Assembly (NCBI GenBank): GCA_007844125.1
Contig: CM017572.1
Span: 28,193,248 to 28,257,247, forward strand
Direction of reading: 5' to 3'
Length of the DNA stretch: 64,000 nucleotides
DNA from: Sinonovacula constricta
Taxonomy: Eukaryota; Mollusca; Bivalvia; Cardiida; Solecurtidae
Shown piece by piece: positions 47,887 through 60,800 of the stretch (positions within the stretch are counted from its first letter, which is position 1; each line of letters opens with the position of its first letter). The notes under the pieces were generated by a model. That model had not been told where the DNA came from and searched no databases. It saw only the letters and a list, made by a program, of their open reading frames with translations. The translations under genes and the position numbers were made by a program.

Positions 47887-48354
47887 ATGTTTAAAATGGT
47901 TAATCAGCACAAATGTCCCATTCAGGAAGCAATGGATTATTTACAGTTAACCAACGCTCCTTTTGAGTTTTCGCCCAAACTTTTAATAAATCTATGGAAA
48001 ACGTATGACACTTGGTTCCCGATTTACGTCAGATCAGGTATGCGGCATTCTGGAAATCGATATTTCAACGGGAAGGAATTCCTGGACCCGCCTACTAGCA
48101 AATGTATGCAACTGATCATAGTTATTGCTAAAGGCCTTTTGGGCGAAATTCAAGAAAAGAGTACTTTATTTGTGTTTGTCGACAACAGAATCGATTGCAA
48201 TTTTCTTAAACAAAGCAAACACTTAAATTTAATAAAAGCGTTATTCAATCTTAATTACATCCACGAAACTCAATCCACCTGGTTCACATTTAAACAGCGT
48301 TTTATCGAATACATATCAAATACATACTTCTTGCTTAAACTGAACAACCATTGA
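47887..48354 (+). CDS. Unrecognised intronless ORF, 155 codons
   Basis: I do not recognise this protein. It has a mixed, non-repetitive composition, rich in Asn, Lys, Phe, Leu and Ile, with no signal peptide, transmembrane segment or known motif that I can see. Segments such as KTYDTWFPIYVRSGMRHSGN and STLFVFVDNRIDCNFLKQSK look like folded-protein sequence. The first ATG is at 47887; ATG codon 4 (AAAATGG) has the better start context. A TATA-like TATTATAAA lies about 70 bases upstream (near 47816), and AATAAA at 48378-48383 begins 24 bases after the stop. It lies in sequence without a counterpart in the duplicated blocks. It could be a single-exon host gene, an exon, or a gene left by a mobile element or virus. 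Confidence 0.45.
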   Translation: MFKMVNQHKCPIQEAMDYLQLTNAPFEFSPKLLINLWKTYDTWFPIYVRSGMRHSGNRYFNGKEFLDPPTSKCMQLIIVIAKGLLGEIQEKSTLFVFVDNRIDCNFLKQSKHLNLIKALFNLNYIHETQSTWFTFKQRFIEYISNTYFLLKLNNH

Positions 48355-49925
48355 TCTAAAACTTATGCAATATAAGAAATAAAGAAGTAGTTATAATAAT
48401 AAAATAAACAATATTTGCATTGACAGTGACGGAGTATTTGAAGAAAAAATAATAACATGTGGTGCTAATCATGTACACATACACGGTATGATAAACCATA
48501 GCCAGGCCTCGAAATCCGTTCTGTTCTAAAACAACTATAAACACAATATTACAATTATCGATTATAAACACGAAATAACAATTATCGATTATAAATACAT
48601 CTCTAATGACACATGTGTTCATACAAATGATAATCGACGAACTATGTAATAAAGGTGCAATATTTGTGTAGTTTCATATACCATTTTTGTAAAGTCCAGG
48701 AGTGGATAGTGGGGGGTGGGGGTTAAAGGAACACGAATAAAACATATCTAATAAATACATTTCATCAATAAACATTTAAAGAAGACTAGTGAAATTGTAT
48801 GGGATACGATCCCAATTTACTTCAGACCACATAGCCGGCATTACATAAATTAATTTTTCCACAAGGTAGCTTGCCCCCGTCAACCAAGGTAGCAAACGTG
48901 TTCAAAACAATATTTCAATATATAATTATAGGTCATTTCATGTCTTCTATATGTAATATATGACATTGGATTGGAAAGAAATCCACAAATCATAAAGTGA
49001 GGTCGTTTAAACATTTAAAGAAAGTTCAATCCCTCTCGGGCTAAGTTTCAAGATCCGCTATTGGAATCAAGCGCAATTTGGGATATGGAATGACAGGTAA
49101 ACCTATATTGTTACATATACGCAGAGATTCCTGCATAAACATCGATTATAGCATCAACCCTGTTACCACAGACAATAGAATCGTGTATTTCTTGCAAATT
49201 ATATGGACATGCAATGTTACTAAATCTTTAAATGAACTATTATTGAAATATGAACAATTTTGCTGAGATATTTTGGAAAACAAACCTACGAGCACTTTAT
49301 AATTGTCCAACGAGGGATGGGTGGGTATGACTCCATACATCACATACATGACCGTGTTTATACTATATTATATACTAACTAGACCCTGTTCACTATATAC
49401 GAAAATTGACGACTTGCTGTTCATGGCTACGTTATATGAAACAAAATAATAATGAAAATGAATTGACGATTGTTTATATAACAACTGTCGACCATTCTGG
49501 CAGTTATGCACACACACCCTAATGTTACACGAATGTATTAAACCGAAATACGAACAGGAGTATGCAATGTTTTAATTAAAATGTATAATTAAATTCTGAA
49601 GAAATCTGAAACGAATGCTAGATAATTCAGCATGGCAGTAATGTACTGATGACGTTGCATCTTTTTGTCGTTTTTGCGGGAAAACGTATTGTCCGCATGT
49701 GATGACGTCATATTGTTATGATAAAAGACGTACTTGTTTTCATGCTGATGTAACATATACAAACATTGCGAACTGAGATGAATATATCAAACTGAATTTA
49801 AATGAACTGTAATTGTATGAACGTTTGTACAAAATATTTGATGCAAATACATCAATACACCAATTACATACTTATCTGTAACATTTACAGAAGAATAGAA
49901 TTTCAAACACACGTTTTAATATAAT

Positions 49926-49931
49926 TTTATT
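49926..49931 (-). promoter_or_regulatory. Polyadenylation signal of gene C
   Basis: AATAAA on the minus strand in the conserved 3' flank, 154 bases past the stop codon. It is the counterpart of 14512-14517. Confidence 0.55.
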
Positions 49932-50084
49932 CCTAAACAAAATGTCGATGAAACATTGATTTGCTTAAATACTGATTTAGTTCCACCTTTATAACGAGTC
50001 ACTAATTCACAAAATGTCACAATCAGCAACAAAAGGAGAAACACAAATGGAAAACAAAATGTCCGGCAATAATTAATATAAACT

Positions 50085-50660
50085 TTACTTCCATTCCACC
50101 ATCAGAAGCTGATCACTGTCCCCTCCGACATACAAGGAACTCCTGTTCACATCATAACTGAGGCAGGATGGACTCCACGTGATCCCATCTTCCTTGGACA
50201 CTATCTGACCTACCACGTGACCATCCTCGGTCACCTTGACTACGTTGTGTGAGTTCGCCCCACACAAGAACACGTGACCGTGATGGTCAGTGGTCACACC
50301 ATAGGCACTAGACAGTCCAAGATCCTTCTCGGAGAGACAGAATATCCGCCTCCCGTCCGTGCCGACACATACAAGACCTCTCCCCCCGTCAGTCACATAG
50401 AGTCGGTCGCCGGAACTGTTCACGGCGATGTAGTTGATGTCAGAGAACAGTTTCCGGCCGTCGGTGTCCATGGAGATCTCCCTCAGCTTCCTGCCACTAC
50501 TCACGTCGTGTACATACAAGATGGTACCCCACCCAGCAGCACAGTACAGCAGTCCGCCATGACAAGCGATCCAGGCGGTCCAATGTCCCAACTCGACGGT
50601 TCGTGTCCTGGTCAGACTGTCTGTGTTGTACACGTGGACTTGGGTAGAACCAGTGACAAC
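50085..50660 (-). CDS. Gene C terminal exon: remaining NHL propeller and stop
   Basis: 576 bp, 191 codons plus stop, one codon shorter than gene B. Acceptor TTTCCAG|GTT, phase 0. Blade motifs match gene B: GGLLYCAAGWGTILYVHD, SSGDRLYVTDGGRGLVCV, HHGHVFLCGANSHNVVKV and NRSSLYVGGDSDQLLMVEWK. Differences from gene B are clustered, for example at WIERPLCL versus GITWSPSCL and at AEWPGGN versus AAGWGT, while strand cores are almost identical. A minus-strand AATAAA is at 49926-49931. Intron 2 to exon 2 is 11,411 bp. Confidence 0.82.
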   Translation of the reverse strand, partial: VVTGSTQVHVYNTDSLTRTRTVELGHWTAWIACHGGLLYCAAGWGTILYVHDVSSGRKLREISMDTDGRKLFSDINYIAVNSSGDRLYVTDGGRGLVCVGTDGRRIFCLSEKDLGLSSAYGVTTDHHGHVFLCGANSHNVVKVTEDGHVVGQIVSKEDGITWSPSCLSYDVNRSSLYVGGDSDQLLMVEWK

Positions 50661-53600
50661 CTGGAAATACAGAAATGTAGACCAGATTAAAACATTGTAA
50701 ATGTACAGATTGTGTTGATGACAAAATATACGTCAGCGTCCATAGTTGTAAATGATGCAACCTGAAAAAAGAGGGAGAGGAAACAGAACATTAATAAAGT
50801 CTTTGGCCCGTATACACCAACCATTCTTAGTAACACTTGATAAAGTCATGGACTTTAATTCACAATATCGTCAGCGTATATTCAGCTATAAGTCTGAACT
50901 GTTGCATGACAATTTACCTTTGATATTTTGAGCTTAAACTCACAATTTAACTACATACAAAAGCTAAGTTTTCTTGGTATAAAATGGTGACTTGGACTCA
51001 AGTAGTGACTTGCGTTAAGAAATGCTTGGTGAATACAGGCCTTCATGTCATGGCACAAGTCCGATCAGTTTGTTTGTGGTGGAGTAAACATGGCTGACAG
51101 AATATCATCCACACAACAAGCTGAACATATAAACATGCAAAGCAGGTTAACATTAAAATGACATTGTAAACAAATTCTAGTTAAAAGTGCACTTTTCAGT
51201 CACTTGCTATTGCCTGATCTAAATACAGGAAAAATACAACTCAATAACCACCCGAATATACAAATCTGTACACTTGCTACACACGCTGTCCTTCTGGCTC
51301 GGTTGAGTTTGAGTACGGTGGGAAGTCGCCATTTGTGTCTGAAAATGTGGAAATGTAAAAACCATGGTCATTTATCTGAACACGTTAAACGTTTTGCAAT
51401 AACTAAAATAAAAGACAATCAACATTTAAAGTCGAGTTTAATCTAATTACGTCTTGCTTTTTGAATCAGTAACAAATTCAGTAAACTTACAGTAAATGTG
51501 TAAAATGCATTGTGTCTAGATCTAACCATTTACAATAAACAGAGATCTTAAACACAGCCATCGTTTGGGAACAGTAATTTAACTATATATAAGCATATAT
51601 AAGCAATTTAAAAAGGCATATATTCAAAAGTATTATTATAATATTCAAACTTATACTTAACAATATATCTTTGTACATTTTTCCTCAAGACCGCACAGAA
51701 ACCATCTCCCTTTGGCTGATATCATGAACGCTCAACTTGTTTGTTTTTTCAAATATTGATGACGTCATATTTTGTCGCGTGACGTATGAAATGTGTTCAA
51801 CTGTTTGCATACATGTACGCGATAACCTGTGTTCGGCATACTATCTTATGATCAATGTGTGCAATTTCGAAGGATAAATCAAGCTTATTTTGATGTATGT
51901 TCGGCACACTGCATTATTTGATATATGTTACTACAATGCTGGAGCGTAGCTTGGCTTTTGATGTGTCGGGTTGGGGGCGGGGCGTGCTAAATTCAATAAT
52001 ATCGCACGAATATGTTCTTCTTTGTCGATCACAGAATCAATGTTAATGCTGAAATCGATGAAGAGGCTCCATCTGCCGGACTATATCTCAAGTCCGTGAG
52101 ACAATAATTAAATGTATATAAGGTATAGTTACTTATGAATAATTCTAACAATTAGCATCGTAAACCTCATGTTTATATAATTTCTTCATAGATAGGACAG
52201 TACAAACTAGTTTCTTCTGTAAGTGGAAAAAAGGCCTCAAGACAACAATAAAAACCGAAATTCAGTTCTTGACGTGTCGACAATTTGTTTTAAGACTTAT
52301 TTTCATACGATTTATTGGCATATTGCTGTTGTCCTCATGTTGTTTGAACCTTCAATTAATACACAAAACTCTGAGAGCATTCTTCTATGAAACGTCTTAT
52401 GTGTTCATTCAAACGATCACAACGAATAATGCAACAGCTTTTGTTTAATGGTGTAAAGAAGTAAGCAATAATCTCCAAAGTTCTAATGCATTCAAATATT
52501 CATTAACCGACTGGCGTAGCTTGGGCGGAACTGCTTACAACGTGCAAGATTGTCGAACGACGATTACTATTTTAACTTCATTTCCTTTCTTCTTCCGATT
52601 TGCCATTTTTACTAAAAATTGGTTTATTATTGCAATTTGTGTGTGCGTGCGCTCGTTTGTGCGTGCGTGTCTGTGTGTGTGTAAACGGAGCATTCTTAAG
52701 GTAGCTTCTAAAATTTCTACCTTTCATACAGAGTAAAGAACAATTTCACTCCTTGACGCGTAACCTCAAATACTCACCAAGAAGGGAGGTAACATTAGGT
52801 AAATGAGTAAGTCAGAATAATGCCCCTTCCATAACGAAATGAGGGTATCACTACCACTTGCTAAATATATTTTGAAATGAAACAGGCGTTTATTATCTCA
52901 CAAACAGTCTCTCCGCTTAGCAGGGTCATACATACTTAACCAAAAAGAGCACTACTATGACAGCATATTGTGAAACTTATTCAAAGCAACAGTGACAAGA
53001 TTGACCAAAAAGCGACCCCAAACTTACATTTCCAATAAGGTATCTTTGTATAATATAATATATAAATCCTGATAATTAACACACATCAGATTCTCTCCTG
53101 CCTTCCCGAACGCACGCCAAATGACGGTCGTGGCAGTCTAATTGTAAACGTTAATTCCAATTACGTCACGTAGGGAATGAATCTCTTACATTGAATATGT
53201 TCAGTCAAAACAAACGGTTTACAATGCTTGGTGTCTTTACCTAATGATAAATGTTTTTATTTCTATAATGTAACATAATAACGTTTTGTTGTTCTTTTTT
53301 ATTTTTCGTAAAAGAAAACATTAAACTCGAATACTGCTCTGTATAGTTTTCCTACATATCATGGTTGTCTTATGTTGTCGCTGAATATACCACAAAGATG
53401 ACTATAAATCTCCACAATGTCACCCACAGTTCCGATACCTTAACTAGTTTTTGTTGCAATTACAATAGTGTCAGGCAATACCGCGTACATGTATGCAAAC
53501 AGTGATTGAAATGTACTTCTCTTTTGTGACGTATTTTAAAACTTTTTATCGATTTACATATATCTGCTTATCGTGACTATTTATCTCTCTTTCGACAACT

Positions 53601-55055
53601 TGTCACTCTCATTTTCTGTGTAAGTATTCCAAATTATGCTTTTCTCTCATATCTTCTTCCAGTTGACTCACTGATTTCCTACTGTATTTCTCTCAGCACA
53701 TTTCGTATCTCTTTTTTATGTACATTTATTTACATAGGTGTGGGAGTCGAGGCCACCCCCCTCCACACACACCGTACACACACAGTACAGTAGTAAATTA
53801 TTTAAATAAATTATAAGTACAATAAATAATGATAAGACAAATATAGTGCAAAAGTTAAAACAACCGGCAAAACATAGATTGTTAAATACCGTACTGAAAA
53901 TGAAACAAATAACCAATGGTAAATGCTTTGAAAGGTATTCTGTGTGTATTAATATAAACATGGTCTGAATCAAATCAAACAGAGGTGGACAAATATTATC
54001 TGTACAAAAGGAATCTAAAAAGAAATAGATATATTTGCATTGTACAAATAACATATGAAACAACACTTTTAAATGTTTACATAATAATGATACTGGGTAT
54101 TTAAAGTAAAAATAGTGGTATTATGAAAGTGGTATTATTAGTAAAATCTATTGGTTGTGATATTATAATATTCTACCATGTGATATTGCTGTACACATAT
54201 AAAAATTATAGTGTTTGTTGTGGCATAGGGTGAGAGTGTTGGTATACATATTACCACGCTGGGCAGCACCGGTATCGTTGGACGCAGGGCTGGAGCTTAT
54301 ACGTGCTTGCCCACAGTGTCACACACCACGGCGATCATGCTCAACAGTCCCTTATAGGTGTGGTTGCTTATTGGATTATGGTAGTAATAAATCAACCATC
54401 TTCAATTATTTACATACTGTTGTTACGGGCAAGTGAATAAGTTTCCTGCCCAATATATTCAGGTAGTTTTAATTTTATAATCTTATATATCAATATAATA
54501 CATGTATAGATATTGGACTCTATGCCTGTTATGGTTTGGTCATTATGTTTAATAACACAAATTTAGAGATAGTATGTTTATCAATCGCCCAGTTGTCAGT
54601 GCTTCTAATATATAAGCGCATTTTCTATCCATATGGGTTTATGGAGGGAGACAAGTAGATAATAGTTGTGTGAGATGTAAGGGAGGTCACTCTCCATACC
54701 CGGAAGTAGCGAGGCTACAAATGGATTCCTTGTGTATTTTGATTATATTTCCATAAAATAAATTGGATTGAAGGATCTTTCAAAGGTATTATGTATCAGT
54801 TATTTCTGTATTTTGATTTAATAGTACATGATCCCCGGTTGTGGGTTTAATAGCTGTCATTTCTTTTGTATTTATATTGACTTGTGATAAGTGTTTGAAC
54901 ACTAGACAAACAATATTATTTTCATAACACTTTCGGTTATGGCTAGAAGGAACACAGCATCGGCATTAGTTTTTTCTTTAAAATATGAGTTGTGGTTATC
55001 GGGTACAGGTATTGTTCGACACTGTGGACAATCTGAAGCCACCAGTGGGAGGGCT

Positions 55056-55319
55056 GGTATCCGGACAAATCCCTTCAACAGAAGAAGTGATTATGTCTAA
55101 TAATAATTGTGATTAATCCACTTTTACATGCACAGTAATTTGGACACGAAAACTTAACTACACCTATTGCTTGGTAAAGCTTGAGCGGGGAATTGTCCAG
55201 CCTTACAATTTCATGAGCGGGGATTTGTCCGGGACTACACAAATGACGAACGGGGAAATGTCCGGACCTACAAAAATGACGAACGGGGAAATGTCCGGGC
55301 GGGGAATTGTCCGACATTC
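55056..55319. mobile_element. Short TIR element with subterminal repeats, only in block C
   Basis: 264 bp between perfect 9-bp duplications GGGAGGGCT (55047-55055, 55320-55328). Block B has a single GGGAGGGGT there (about 22850). The left end contains CCGGACAAATCCC. The right half has five variants of GGGGAAATGTCCGG spaced about 20-40 bp, giving an inverted relation with the left end. A non-autonomous element; the duplication length suggests hAT-like, not proven. Confidence 0.65.
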
Positions 55320-55814
55320 GGGAGGGCTCTATTGGGAGGTGGGCCCGGGACCAAAGTTCGTTGCGATATTTGGTAGATTGGAAGGATGAGCGCCTGCAAG
55401 AGTATTTTTGGGTCTCCCAGGCTATACGAGAGAAACTCTCCCAACCTCCATCTGCCCCCCCCCCCCCTCCATACGGTTGACATGGCGAATGGCTGAACCG
55501 CGTAGCTCGGCATAAGTCGTTAACAGTGTTTAATTAAACCTGCTAAAATATAAAATGAATGGGTATAGTACATGAATACGGGGTGGACCTTTCACCCAAA
55601 TAAAAAAAATAATATATGCTTCTCCAGAAGTTATAGTATTATGTTCAGCGGAGACAAGTCCTCCCGACATCCCCCGACCCTATCCCGAGCCTCTCGGGCC
55701 ACGGCTAGAGGGCTGCTCCGGACAGGCTGTGCTATCACCCACTGGATGACAGTATATGGGAAAATTGGTCCCTATTAACTACATTATCATATGCATGTAT
55801 TTTTATTTTTAAAA

Positions 55815-55916
55815 GGGAGCCTGCAGAGTCGAGTCCTCCCAACTTTCCCCTGCCCAGGTCCAAGATTCTTGGGCCGTGCCCAGGGGCTGATCCGGACATG
55901 CCGCGCTAGGCTCCCT
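55815..55916. repeat. Short element with inverted ends (block C)
   Basis: Counterpart of 23316-23417 with the same GGGAGCC/GGCTCCC ends. Confidence 0.5.
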
Positions 55917-56304
55917 GATGATGACTTTACCCAGAATAATATTATGTTAATAAAGGTATTGAGGTTGGAACTACCTTTAATAATATTACTGTACTGATTT
56001 AACTATTACCATTATTTTTACTACTAGAGTCTTACTACTCTTACTTATGTAGTAGACTATTTCTTTTGTATATACTTAACTTTGCTCCTAGATGTAATAC
56101 ACGTGTATTGATACACGAGAAGTTTAAAGGTGAATATATCCTGCATAGTATCATTTCATTTATTATAATAACATATTAATATATATGTGGGGTATGCTTA
56201 GTCTATTAACATTAGTTATACAAATCGGAAAGTCCATTCATGGTTCAATTTCGATGAAAGGACTAATTTATAAGATAACAAATGGGAAAAATATAGCCGA
56301 CTGG

Positions 56305-56375
56305 TATAGTATTCTTAGTTGGATTATCAGTTCAATTCTGATGTGGATCCGTCTGGATGCATGCCTGTCGACTAC
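56305..56375 (+). repeat. Dispersed tRNA-like repeat (family 3), copy 3 (block C, shortened)
   Basis: Begins at ATTCTTAGTTGGATTATCAG and keeps the box-B-like part. The head segment seen in block B is deleted. Confidence 0.4.
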
Positions 56376-56689
56376 AGTTATGATATTTCATTAAATTTTA
56401 ATTTATGTTAAATCATTTTTCTTTTCGGGCATCCATCTCTCTTTTTAAGATATAAAAAGTAAACAAATATTTTGTATCATGATGTGGTAAATCATATACC
56501 AAAATAAATGGAGTATGAAGGCTAGGCAGATTCCTAACTAGTAAATGTTATCTGTGACTGCACTATCTACTGTCTTGTTTCAATGACACTCCTACCTACA
56601 CACAATCAAAACCCTTCATCGCATAATTACAAAAGATAGCAGCTGGATTATTACTGTTTGAAACTTTTATTATTATCATAGAGCACGGA

Positions 56690-57667
56690 ATGGTGGTAAA
56701 CAACACTTTCGTGGTGTCTAGCGTGTTCACAAGCTTTTTCTAAGATTTGACTCAGTGACCTATTGTTTGACCCCACGTGACCCAATAACGAACTCTTCCA
56801 AGATTTTATGGAGACAAAGATGCTGACCAAGTTTGATGAAGATTTGCCTATAAATGTGGCCTTTAGTGTGTTCAGACGCTTTTTAAAATATTTGACCTAG
56901 TGACCTAATTTCTGACCCCATGTGCCCCAGTTAGGAACTCATTCAACATTTCATGCAGCCAAACATCCTGACTAAGGTTGGTGTAGATTGGGCTATAGAT
57001 GTGGTCTCTAGTGTGTTCACAAGCTGTTTCTAAGATTAGATCTACTGACCTACTTTTTGACCCAACGTGACCCAGTTACGAACCTCTAAAAGATTTAATG
57101 CAGACAGTTATTCTGATGAAGTTTGGTGAAGATTGGGCTATAAATGTGGTCGCCAGTGTGTTCACAAGCTGTTTCTAATATTTGACCTAGTGACTTACTT
57201 TTCGACCCCACGTGACCCAATAACGAACTCACCCAAGATTTCATGAAGACAAACATTGTAACCAAGTTCGATGAAGATTGGCCTATAAATATGGCCTATA
57301 GTGTGTTCACCAGCTTTTCTAAGATTTGACATAGTGACCTACTTTTTGACCCCACGTGACCCAGTTACGAACTTATTCAAGATTTCATGCAGACAAACAT
57401 TTTGACAAAGTTTGGTGAAGATTGGGCTATATAATGTGGTCTCTAGTGTGATCACATATCTTTCCTAAAATTTGACCTAGTGACCTCCGTGTTGACCCCA
57501 GGTGACCCAATAATTAACTCATCCAAGATTTCATGCAGACTAACATTCTGACCAAGATTGATGAAGATTGGGTAAAAACTGTGGCCTCTAGCGTGTTCAC
57601 AAGCTAAAATGTTGACGACGGACGAAGAGGTATCACAAAAGCTCCCCTTGAGCACGTTGTGCCCAGT
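56690..57667. repeat. Dispersed tandem monomers of about 143 bp (block C, left)
   Basis: Six to seven monomers homologous to 24690-25270, ending with the module AAGCTCCCCTTGAGCACGTT...GAGCTAA. More monomers than in block B. Confidence 0.7.
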
Positions 57668-60575
57668 TGAGCTAATAAAAAAAAATGGACTAGTAGCGTA
57701 TGGGTCGGCAAACAAATCTATATTAGATAAGCTACAGAAACTACAAAATAGAGCAATCAAAATAATAATAGGGGTACCCAGTTACTCTAGAACTGAAGCA
57801 ATACATGCTGAGATAGGAGAATTCCCTATACATGACCAAATAAATATCCTCAGCTTTAAGTACTGGGTCCGCTGTAGCACATTAGGCAGCTCTCTAAGCA
57901 CTAATAAGGAAATATTTAAGCGACTAGGCAAATAGCCAAAATATTTATAAAAAAAAACATACACACAACGCATACTAGAACTCTTGGAGGAAATAAAACT
58001 TGACTCTAATCAATTAACCGCACCCTTTCTTCACAACTACACAGAAATCGAACCTATATCAATAGACACAGGCCTATCCAAACTTACAAGGAAGCCACAC
58101 AACCCGAATATAACTAAACAAGCCGCAGAAAATTACATAAATAAGTCTACGGCATCAGTCAAAATCTACACCGACGGCAGTAAAGACCTATTAAAAATGG
58201 TCGCAGGGGCAGGAATAGCTATATTTGAGAAACAATCAAAGCTAACCCGAAAATAAAATTAGACCATAGCATATCCATATTTTCCTGCGAACTACTAGCT
58301 ATCAAAGAAGCAATTCATTGGATATATAAAACCAAAGTAACAAATAGTAACGTAGATATCTACACCGACTCGCTCAGCCCCTTGCAAGCCCTACAACAAA
58401 TTAAAGGAGCGAACAGACAAGAAATATTAAACAAATATATAAGATATCCGCAGATATTAGATATAATCTCAATACTACAATAAATCTTGTCTGGGGCCCT
58501 AGTCATGTAGGAATCATAGGTAATGAAATAACAGATAAATTAGCTAAAAAAGCTGCCCATAATGGAACCGTACTGACCATAGGGCTAAGTAAATCAAAAG
58601 CATACAGCTACATTATTAATTATTATAAAAAGAAACCAGAAGTTAGACTTAATGAATACCAACTAACGCAGAACTATGAATATGGAGACCGCAATTCTAA
58701 GGTTACGTAAGATATACCATTCTTATGCAAAATATACGTGATATTCCAGTGCGAGCAGCACGCAACAGCGCGATCAGTAGTTGAATATCAACTTACAGTC
58801 AAACTAGGAAATACCGATAATAAATAGAAGGGTCTTACTATTCACCCCCCCCCTCCCCGCGATAAAGCGGAACTAATTAAAACGGCATTTTTTAAATACC
58901 TAGAAGACATCAACTACACAAACCGCATATAATTTCAAGCGATAATGTAATAAAAAAAACAGCAAATAAACGAGCGCAATAGACAAACAACACCGTGAGT
59001 TCATTATGGATTGATTAAATAAACAATAAGTAATAACAATAAACCCACGACTCATATACTACTCAAATTCATCAATATCTGCCAAACCACGAGGAGGATG
59101 CGAATAACTTTAAACAGCACAAAATACATACCAACCTCACCATCTGATTGGCTGGATTTAAAAAGACCGGGGATAATAGACCGCATACTGCTTCAAGATA
59201 CTTCTATAGTACAATACAAAATTTAAAACTCCGTACAATCCGTTAAACAAGTTTTATCTTATAATGAATTATCTATATAAGGAAAAAAATGAAGATATTA
59301 TAAGAGAAACGTAGGACTCCGAGTATCGATACACTATAATAGTAAATAAATAAATCCATTAGGTTGCAATGTATAAGGCTTAAGAATATAACACCACGAA
59401 GGAATATAAAAACGAAGGCACTTGATACCCCCCATCTATAAGTACTATTAAGTATCTATAAGAAAAACCTACCAAAACAGAATTCAAGATTGAACTAATA
59501 TTATATATTAATATTAAAAATACCGGATTGTCAAATAAATGGACGCCGCCTAAGGACCCCGTAAAAACAACGGCAATCTGGAGTCACCATTATAAAGTAA
59601 ATAAAGGATCCAGTATAATAATAGACAGCAACACCACATTAACCCCAAGAAGAACCAGGGTATGCTGAATAAACGGAAGCCCACTAAGGGGTCCGTAGAA
59701 ACAAAGGCTACCCACAACGGTTCAATTAGCATACAAACAAACCATTGTGTTATAATTATTACTATGATATAACATGCATGGCTAACCCCTCTAACACTGT
59801 TTATGCACTGTAAGACAGTCGGGAAAACAAATACCACTGCTGTATATAGTATAGAAATGTGTAGAATAGACTATGTAGTACTAAGTATGCTTGAGTGAAT
59901 GAGACCATTGAGTGCGTGGATTATGTGTGTTAGTGTAGGAAATCCATAAGGTAATGGCCGCCTAATTCCATATTCTTATATTGATTACTAAGCAAAGGCG
60001 AGCATTACCTTATAATACCAGCCGGGGACTTCTTTCTGGACGTATACATTATATATGTCAGGCAAGGAAGATGGTTTAGTGGGCGGTCAGGCCCCGGGCG
60101 TCCAGACATCAAAAATTAGAATAAAAACACTAGGGTCTACATGATCTTCCTTAACTCACTGTTAAATACCCAGCTTATTAGTTAAACAATTCCCTAAAGG
60201 TGCACCCTTTCCCTGCCTACTTAAATTCGGCGAAGGGAAGAGGCACGCCGAAAACGGTGAACCTTTCTTATGGTAAACAATACAGAAAACCAACATCACT
60301 AGACCCTAGTGTTAGGGGAACGAGCCATAAATTAGGGAGTGGAATTCACTCATAACCAGCTCACTCCCCTTTCAGGTAAAAAATACAAAAAAAAACTACC
60401 TTTTAGTAAATGGGTACATAAACTAGGTACCTACGTAGGGCCTACTTTAGATAACATATTTGAAATATAACATTTAAGCCATGCATGGGCAACATAGCGG
60501 GGTCATGAAAAAGCCCTAAACAGGGCAAGTAGACCATCATTAAACTAGTTTCAGTCAGTCATTCAGTCAGTTCAC
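57668..60575 (+). pseudogene. Decayed LINE with RNase H inserted in block C
   Basis: Plus-strand frames give GLVAYGSANKSILDKLQKLQ (from 57687), a connection segment, then an RNase H in three frames. The motifs are IYTDGSK (about 58165), SCELLAIKEAI (about 58282), IYTDS (about 58358) and HVGIIGNEITDKLAKKA (about 58505). All four acidic active-site positions remain, but frameshifts and stops break the frame. Reverse transcriptase is missing (5' truncation). The 3' part from about 58800 is A-rich and non-coding, with a diverged 40-bp repeat at 59540 and 59664. It ends in a CAGT-rich tail (60549-60570). Block B lacks this insert. Confidence 0.7.
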
Positions 60576-60589
60576 ATTTGTTTCCTAAA

Positions 60590-60800
60590 ATTATACCTTT
60601 TGTCCTAGTTTGTGACCCCAGATGATTCAATAATGTACTCATCCAAGATTTCATGTAGACAAATATTTTGACCAAGTTTGATGAATATTGGATAAAAAAC
60701 TGTGGCCTCTAGCGTATTCAAAAGCTAAAATGTTGACGCCGCACTACGGACGAAGGGGTATCAGAAAAGCTCACCTTGAGCATGTCGTGCTCGTGTGAGC
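60590..60800. repeat. Dispersed tandem monomers (block C, right of the LINE)
   Basis: One monomer and the end module (CAGAAAAGCTCACCTTGAGC...GTGTGAGCTAAAAA), matching 25050-25275. The block C repeat therefore has two end modules, one on each side of the LINE insert. Confidence 0.65.

Larger units (their letters stand above)
46601..49524. other. Single-copy stretch between the satellites and block C
   Basis: Holds the orphan ORF (47887-48354), a doubtful ORF (47271) and a short direct repeat ACAATTATCGATTATAAA (48548 and 48578). I see nothing else here, and no similarity to blocks A, B or C until about 49525. Confidence 0.45.
49525..54410. repeat. Segmental duplication, block C left part (matches 14115-18866)
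   Basis: Partner of block B. Small indels distinguish it, such as a longer GT-rich tract near 52638-52682 and about 130 extra bases near 53650-53780. Except for the terminal exon of gene C it is non-coding intron and 3' flank. Confidence 0.85.

Noticed and set aside
59550..59837. 95-codon minus-strand hydrophobic ORF
   Set aside because: Lies antisense in the A-rich 3' part of a decayed LINE, where T-rich complement gives Leu/Phe/Ile runs.
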